Assembly (NCBI GenBank): GCA_003550325.1
Contig: QKWP01000849.1
Coordinates: forward strand, 1-64,000
DNA length: 64,000 nucleotides
Source of the DNA: Gigaspora rosea
Taxonomy: Eukaryota; Glomeromycota; Glomeromycetes; Diversisporales; Gigasporaceae
Reading direction: 5' to 3'
Both the position numbers and the translations under genes were made by a program. How positions within the stretch are numbered: position 1 is the first letter of the stretch; each line of letters starts with the position of its first letter. Positions 59,896 through 64,000 of this stretch are shown piece after piece. The notes beneath the pieces were generated by a model, which did not search any database, was not told the DNA's origin, and saw only the letters and a program-made list of their open reading frames with translations.

Positions 59896-60764
59896 AATTA
59901 TTAAATTCTATTATAGTAATATTTATTTTTATATTATAAAAAATGCCTAAGTTGCTTATAAGCTAAAAATAGACAAATTTAGAAAAAAATTTTAGTAAAA
60001 AAAAAAAAATTATTAATTTTTGGCAAGTTCTATAAATATTGGTTTTAGATTTATAGTTCTTAATACAATTTTATAGTTTATATAAAGTATAACATAACAA
60101 ACAACTTTCATTATTGCATCCTTAGTGATTTATTTGTAAAAATTAAGACTTGTATTAGAAGTAAAAAATTTTATAGACAAAAAAATATAAAGCTTTGAAA
60201 ATTTAAGTAAAAAATTTTATAATAAAAATTCAAAATAAAAATTTTAAATTTTTGTTACTTTAAATTTTTTAATAAACTTACTGTATTACTGCAAAATAAT
60301 GTGCATCTGCACAGTGTTTCAATTATCTGTATACTATTTTGAATGCATGCATATGTGCTATTTTAGGATAATCTGATTTTTTTTAGCATATATATATAAG
60401 ATGGTCAAAATAGCACCTATGGCAGTATATAAATATTTATCTGAAAATCAAACAACTTCAATTTCTTTAAATAGCAAAATGTATAACTTAGTGACAAATA
60501 ATTTTCTAATTATATCAATTGCAAGTATAAACAAGTAGTTATCCTGTACTGGCTAAACTTTAATATATCTATATATTGTATATATAGAAACAATTAATTT
60601 ATTGTTGAACTTCTATATAGTATATAATAGTAAAAAGCAAATTATTTATTTTTAAAACCTGCACATATATAAAGTATTGTCTGTAGATTTATGATCTTAT
60701 TTTTCATTGGTCTTTGGCATCATTATACAGTACTCTAAGGCCATTATAGTTCTAACTTTAAAAA
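59896..60764. other. AT-rich spacer
   Basis: No gene or clear repeat seen. Confidence 0.35.
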
Positions 60765-61035
60765 GGATATGCATAAATATTTGTTTATTATCAAAAATTT
60801 ACTAGTATAGAAAATCCTAATTATTTTTATAACCTTAGTATTGAATTCTTATTAAGGTTAAAAAATCATTTATATATTATATTCTAGTATTAAAATCAAA
60901 AAAAATAGCTTTACCAATTTATTATCAGAAATCTGCTTGCATGAAGGTAATGCTAATTAACCATTTAATAATAGTTATTCTTGAAGCAATTAAAGCTAAA
61001 AAGAATAAATATGAAGTATTTATTGAACTTTTTTT
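60765..61035 (+). pseudogene. Two decayed Sel1-like repeats
   Basis: Plus-strand frames contain DMHKYLFIIKNL (60768-60805) and, later, ALPIYYQKSA (60911-60940) and GNANxxFNNSYS (about 60948-60985). These match the HKAFIYYQKSAEMGN...GIYxVG pattern of the intact gene at 55841, with several shifts. The nucleotide phrase TTTATTATCAGAAATCTGCTTG is close to the corresponding part of that gene. Confidence 0.6.
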
Positions 61036-61856
61036 TATTAGAGATGTATTGTGCTACATAATTGCAGTTTATATTTAAATTTTATTTTATTTTTTTTGTT
61101 TTATGTACAATTTTTACTTTATTTAGAAAATGGATCACATTTACAAAAATTACAGTTATACTATTGTATTTAAACTCAATGTAATCACTTATATAGAAAA
61201 AATATCTAATCGTCATGCATTAATATTTTAGTAATATTTTACAAATTGACTAAAGGTGGGCTAGGACCCCAAAATATACATAAATAGATAAGGTGACTTT
61301 TAAATTTTTTATTAATTGCTGTATGCAAAACTTTTTTTATAAGATCAGTATGCAAATTATATCTTACAATAAAAAAAATTAAAAAAATACGCAAAATAAA
61401 TTCTAACCTTGATTATAGTATAAAATTTTATATAAGCTATAGCAATATATAAAATTATATCAGAAAAATTTTTATAGTGCAGATTTGTACAGATTTTTAA
61501 AATATTAATTATAAAATTCAGCAACCACACAACTGTTAGTATAAAAAAAAATTAAAAATCTGCAAAAATCCTTAAAAATTTAAAAATAATTTAATTTTCT
61601 GCACAAATCTTTAATAATTAACAATTCAAAAAAACGAATAATAATAAATTACTATATACTAGCTAAATTTCCATATATTAAAAGAATACATCCAAATATA
61701 TTTTAATAATATAATTTATTACAAATATATAATATTGGTCAATTATAAATTTCACAAAAATAATAAAAAATAATATATTTTTATTAAAAAAAAAATTATC
61801 AAAACATATTACAAGAGACATTACAAAAACATTTTCCACAAATACTATAAAGATAC
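61036..61856. other. AT-rich spacer with a MITE-end fragment
   Basis: CTAGGACCCCAAAATATACA at 61261-61280 matches an end of the short MITE at 38368-38545. No partner end located. No gene seen. Confidence 0.4.
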
Positions 61857-62145
61857 TATACAAACACCACATAAATGCCATAAAGATACCACTGCACAAA
61901 TGCCATAGAGACACTACTGCATACTACAAAAATGCCATAGAGATACTACTATACAATTGCCGTAAAGACACCATACAAATGCTATAAAGACACCATACAA
62001 ATGCCATAAAAACACCATACAAGATACTGTACAAACAACATTAAAACACTGTACAAATGCTATAGAAACACTATACAAACACTGTAGAGACACTAGATAA
62101 ATGCCATAAAGATACCATACAAATGACCATACAAATGACCATACA
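61857..62145. repeat. 22-bp minisatellite
   Basis: CAAATGCCATAAAGACACCATA and variants repeat about twelve times. Open minus-strand frames (VSLWHLYGVFIAFVW) are by-products of the repeat. Confidence 0.85.
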
Positions 62146-63027
62146 AACTTGTCAAACACAATGCAAAAAAAAACTGATACCAATGATAAACATATCAAAA
62201 AGTGTAACCTATTCTGAACCTGACAAGAATTAGTACTGCACAAACACTCAATGAAAAGCAAAAAAAAAGAAACAAATGCTTAGCTGTATGAAATCGCAAG
62301 ACCTTTGACCAACAATGTAAAAGAAAACTATAATGCTGAGAAAGGATGATATCGAAATGAAAATACAACATAGATCCAGATACCAACTACTACAACAAAG
62401 TCTACAAACTTCAAAAATGATGACTCCAAGAACTAGGCAACTTCAAAAATAACAATAGTTAAGAAACCAATAATGCTCCAGTAACAAAAAAGAAACACCT
62501 ATCAAAGCTAGTATAAAACAAAACTAACACCTTACCAACGACAAAAAGGAAAGCACAGAAAGCATCAAACTAAAAGACACCAACGATGAGGAAACTGGAT
62601 CACAAAAAATACCAAATTGGATGGCACTAGTAACAGGAGGAAATTACTAAACTAGAAGATATAAAAACTACAGTACCAACAATGAAAAACTGAACAATAC
62701 TAGTGACAAAAGAAGCACCAATAAAATGAACAATAATTTAAAACTAAAAAAGGATCAAGAATAATAATAGTACTATACAAATAAAATAAATAAATAATAA
62801 AAAAAATCAAATTACTTATCTTTTTATACTCTTGCTTTGTGTAACTACTGTATAACTAGTAATCAAAATAATAAATTATTATTAATAAAAATAAAAAATG
62901 TTAAAAAAATTATAATAAAATAATTTAAAATAAATTAAGTAAAATGTACTGTACATATTTAAAAATAAAAATAATTTAAAAAAATAATTTAAAAATAAAA
63001 TAATAAATAAATAAAAAAAAATTAAAT
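62146..63027. other. No gene seen
   Basis: A-rich plus strand with many ACCAA/ACAAA words, then pure AT-rich sequence from 62750. It might be the interior of a transposon, but no ends were found. Confidence 0.35.
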
Positions 63028-63192
63028 AAGGGCGCTGATATTTATTACCTAATATCCATTTACTTTAGAGGCTTACCCCACCCCCAGATAAAATCTATAA
63101 ATAGAATTTTAGCTAATCAAATTTAACTAAGGTAAGATTTTTCTTGACCCCCTACTTCCTAAAATATTATCTAATAAATGTCAGCACTCTAA
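63028..63192. mobile_element. Small MITE with GCTGATATTTATTA ends
   Basis: AGGGCGCTGATATTTATTA at the left matches the inverse of TAATAAATGTCAGCACTCT at the right, with a few mismatches. The interior has CCCCACCCCC and TGACCCCCTAC. About 165 bp; duplication not clear. Confidence 0.6.
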
Positions 63193-64000
63193 AAGAACTG
63201 CTAAAATAAAAATAAAATTAAAAAAAAATAAATCAAAATAAAAAAAATAAAAATAAAAAAAATAAAAGTGAAAATACAAAAAAAAATGATAAAAATGATA
63301 AAAAAAATTTAAAAAAAAAACAAAAAAATAAAAAATAATATATGTACAATATAAACAAAAAATTTTACTAACTATAACTAGCAGTGACAATCACTAGTAT
63401 CACATGATACATAAAATTACATATATACATACTGTTATTCTATATCCACTTCTTCAAAGATATTAGGTAACTAGAGTAATATTAGACAGTGAACACTTTA
63501 TGTAATTTCAAACTTTGTTACTGTGGTATATCTAAGTTAGTATGGTGTTTTTAAGAAAACTTAGCAAAGAAGATTTAAGGCAATTTGCAATTATGAAAGA
63601 GGCTATAATTAGAAGTATATGAGGATACTAATAACTGTTTGATTTGTGTAGTAAATAGTTGTATTTATTTATTAAAAGAGTATGAAGACTCGATGTTGAA
63701 CTTGGGGTTCACATCGGACGTTTTTATACTTTTTGAATTTTTACAAATGTAACGGTCAATATCTTTTACATGTGTAATATATGCTACAACTACTATTAAT
63801 AAAATATATAGTATAAATATAATAAATGTAATATATGTGATAGTGATATAAATATGAAATATGAGATATCTAGAATATAAGCTATAAAAATTACTTCTTT
63901 TAGATATGTCAGATCTAACGTTTTTGCCTGCAGCAATCGTCTAGCCAATCAGATTGCTGATCAAAGGATAAATATAGTTTAAATATTTGACATCTTCTAT
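63193..64000. other. AT-rich end of window
   Basis: Long A/T low-complexity tract to 63360, then ordinary AT-rich sequence. No gene seen. Confidence 0.35.

Noticed and set aside
61678..62261. Minus-strand frames rich in Trp/Phe/Leu, membrane-like
   Set aside because: Products of the 22-bp minisatellite.

Overview
The window is very AT-rich, intron-bearing eukaryotic DNA, mostly made of transposable elements. The gene families present (Sel1-repeat/protein-kinase fusion, F-box protein, MACPF-like protein, Crypton-type tyrosine recombinase, many hAT/Tc1/pogo remnants, short introns with GTAAG-like donors) suggest an arbuscular mycorrhizal fungus of the Rhizophagus/Glomeromycotina kind. That assignment is inferred from gene content; no marker gene is present. 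One ambiguous base occurs, at 23207.

Region by region. 1-2770 holds degenerate minisatellites and a dispersed element whose second copy lies at 59.6-59.9 kb. 2771-15755 reads as a nested stack: an outer element with GAAATT-rich inverted ends contains a 3,173-bp element (3431-6603, perfect 10-bp target duplication) and a full-length LINE (7261-15052, 17-bp target duplication, poly-A tail) with decayed ORF1 and ORF2. 16-21 kb has two dead transposases and two MITEs. 22173-23246 is a tRNA-headed, poly-A-tailed retroposon with its own target duplication and a MITE inside it.

25035-26460 is a five-exon MDR oxidoreductase gene with one frameshift. 28627-30453 is a broken MACPF-like gene split by a hAT MITE. 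32594-35342 is a structurally complete pogo-type transposon with an intact 588-aa transposase. 37-43.5 kb contains a Tc1 relic carrying its own MITE, a hAT MITE inside a foldback repeat, a Crypton tyrosine-recombinase relic and a 1.8-kb hAT-type element with another element nested in it.

47569-51286 is an F-box/LRR-like gene broken by two insertions (a TA-type MITE and a 2-kb PIF/Harbinger-type insertion); its reading frame can be followed across both. 55841-57706 is the one clearly intact host gene, a two-exon Sel1-repeat/protein-kinase fusion. Decayed Sel1 relics lie at 45.1-45.7 and 60.8-61.0 kb. The rest, to 64000, is MITEs, minisatellites and AT-rich DNA.

Few genes here could cooperate functionally. 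The main theme is repeated insertion of DNA transposons into genes of expanded, rapidly evolving families (F-box, MACPF, Sel1-kinase) and into each other. Several insertions have exact target duplications, which gives a relative order of events.
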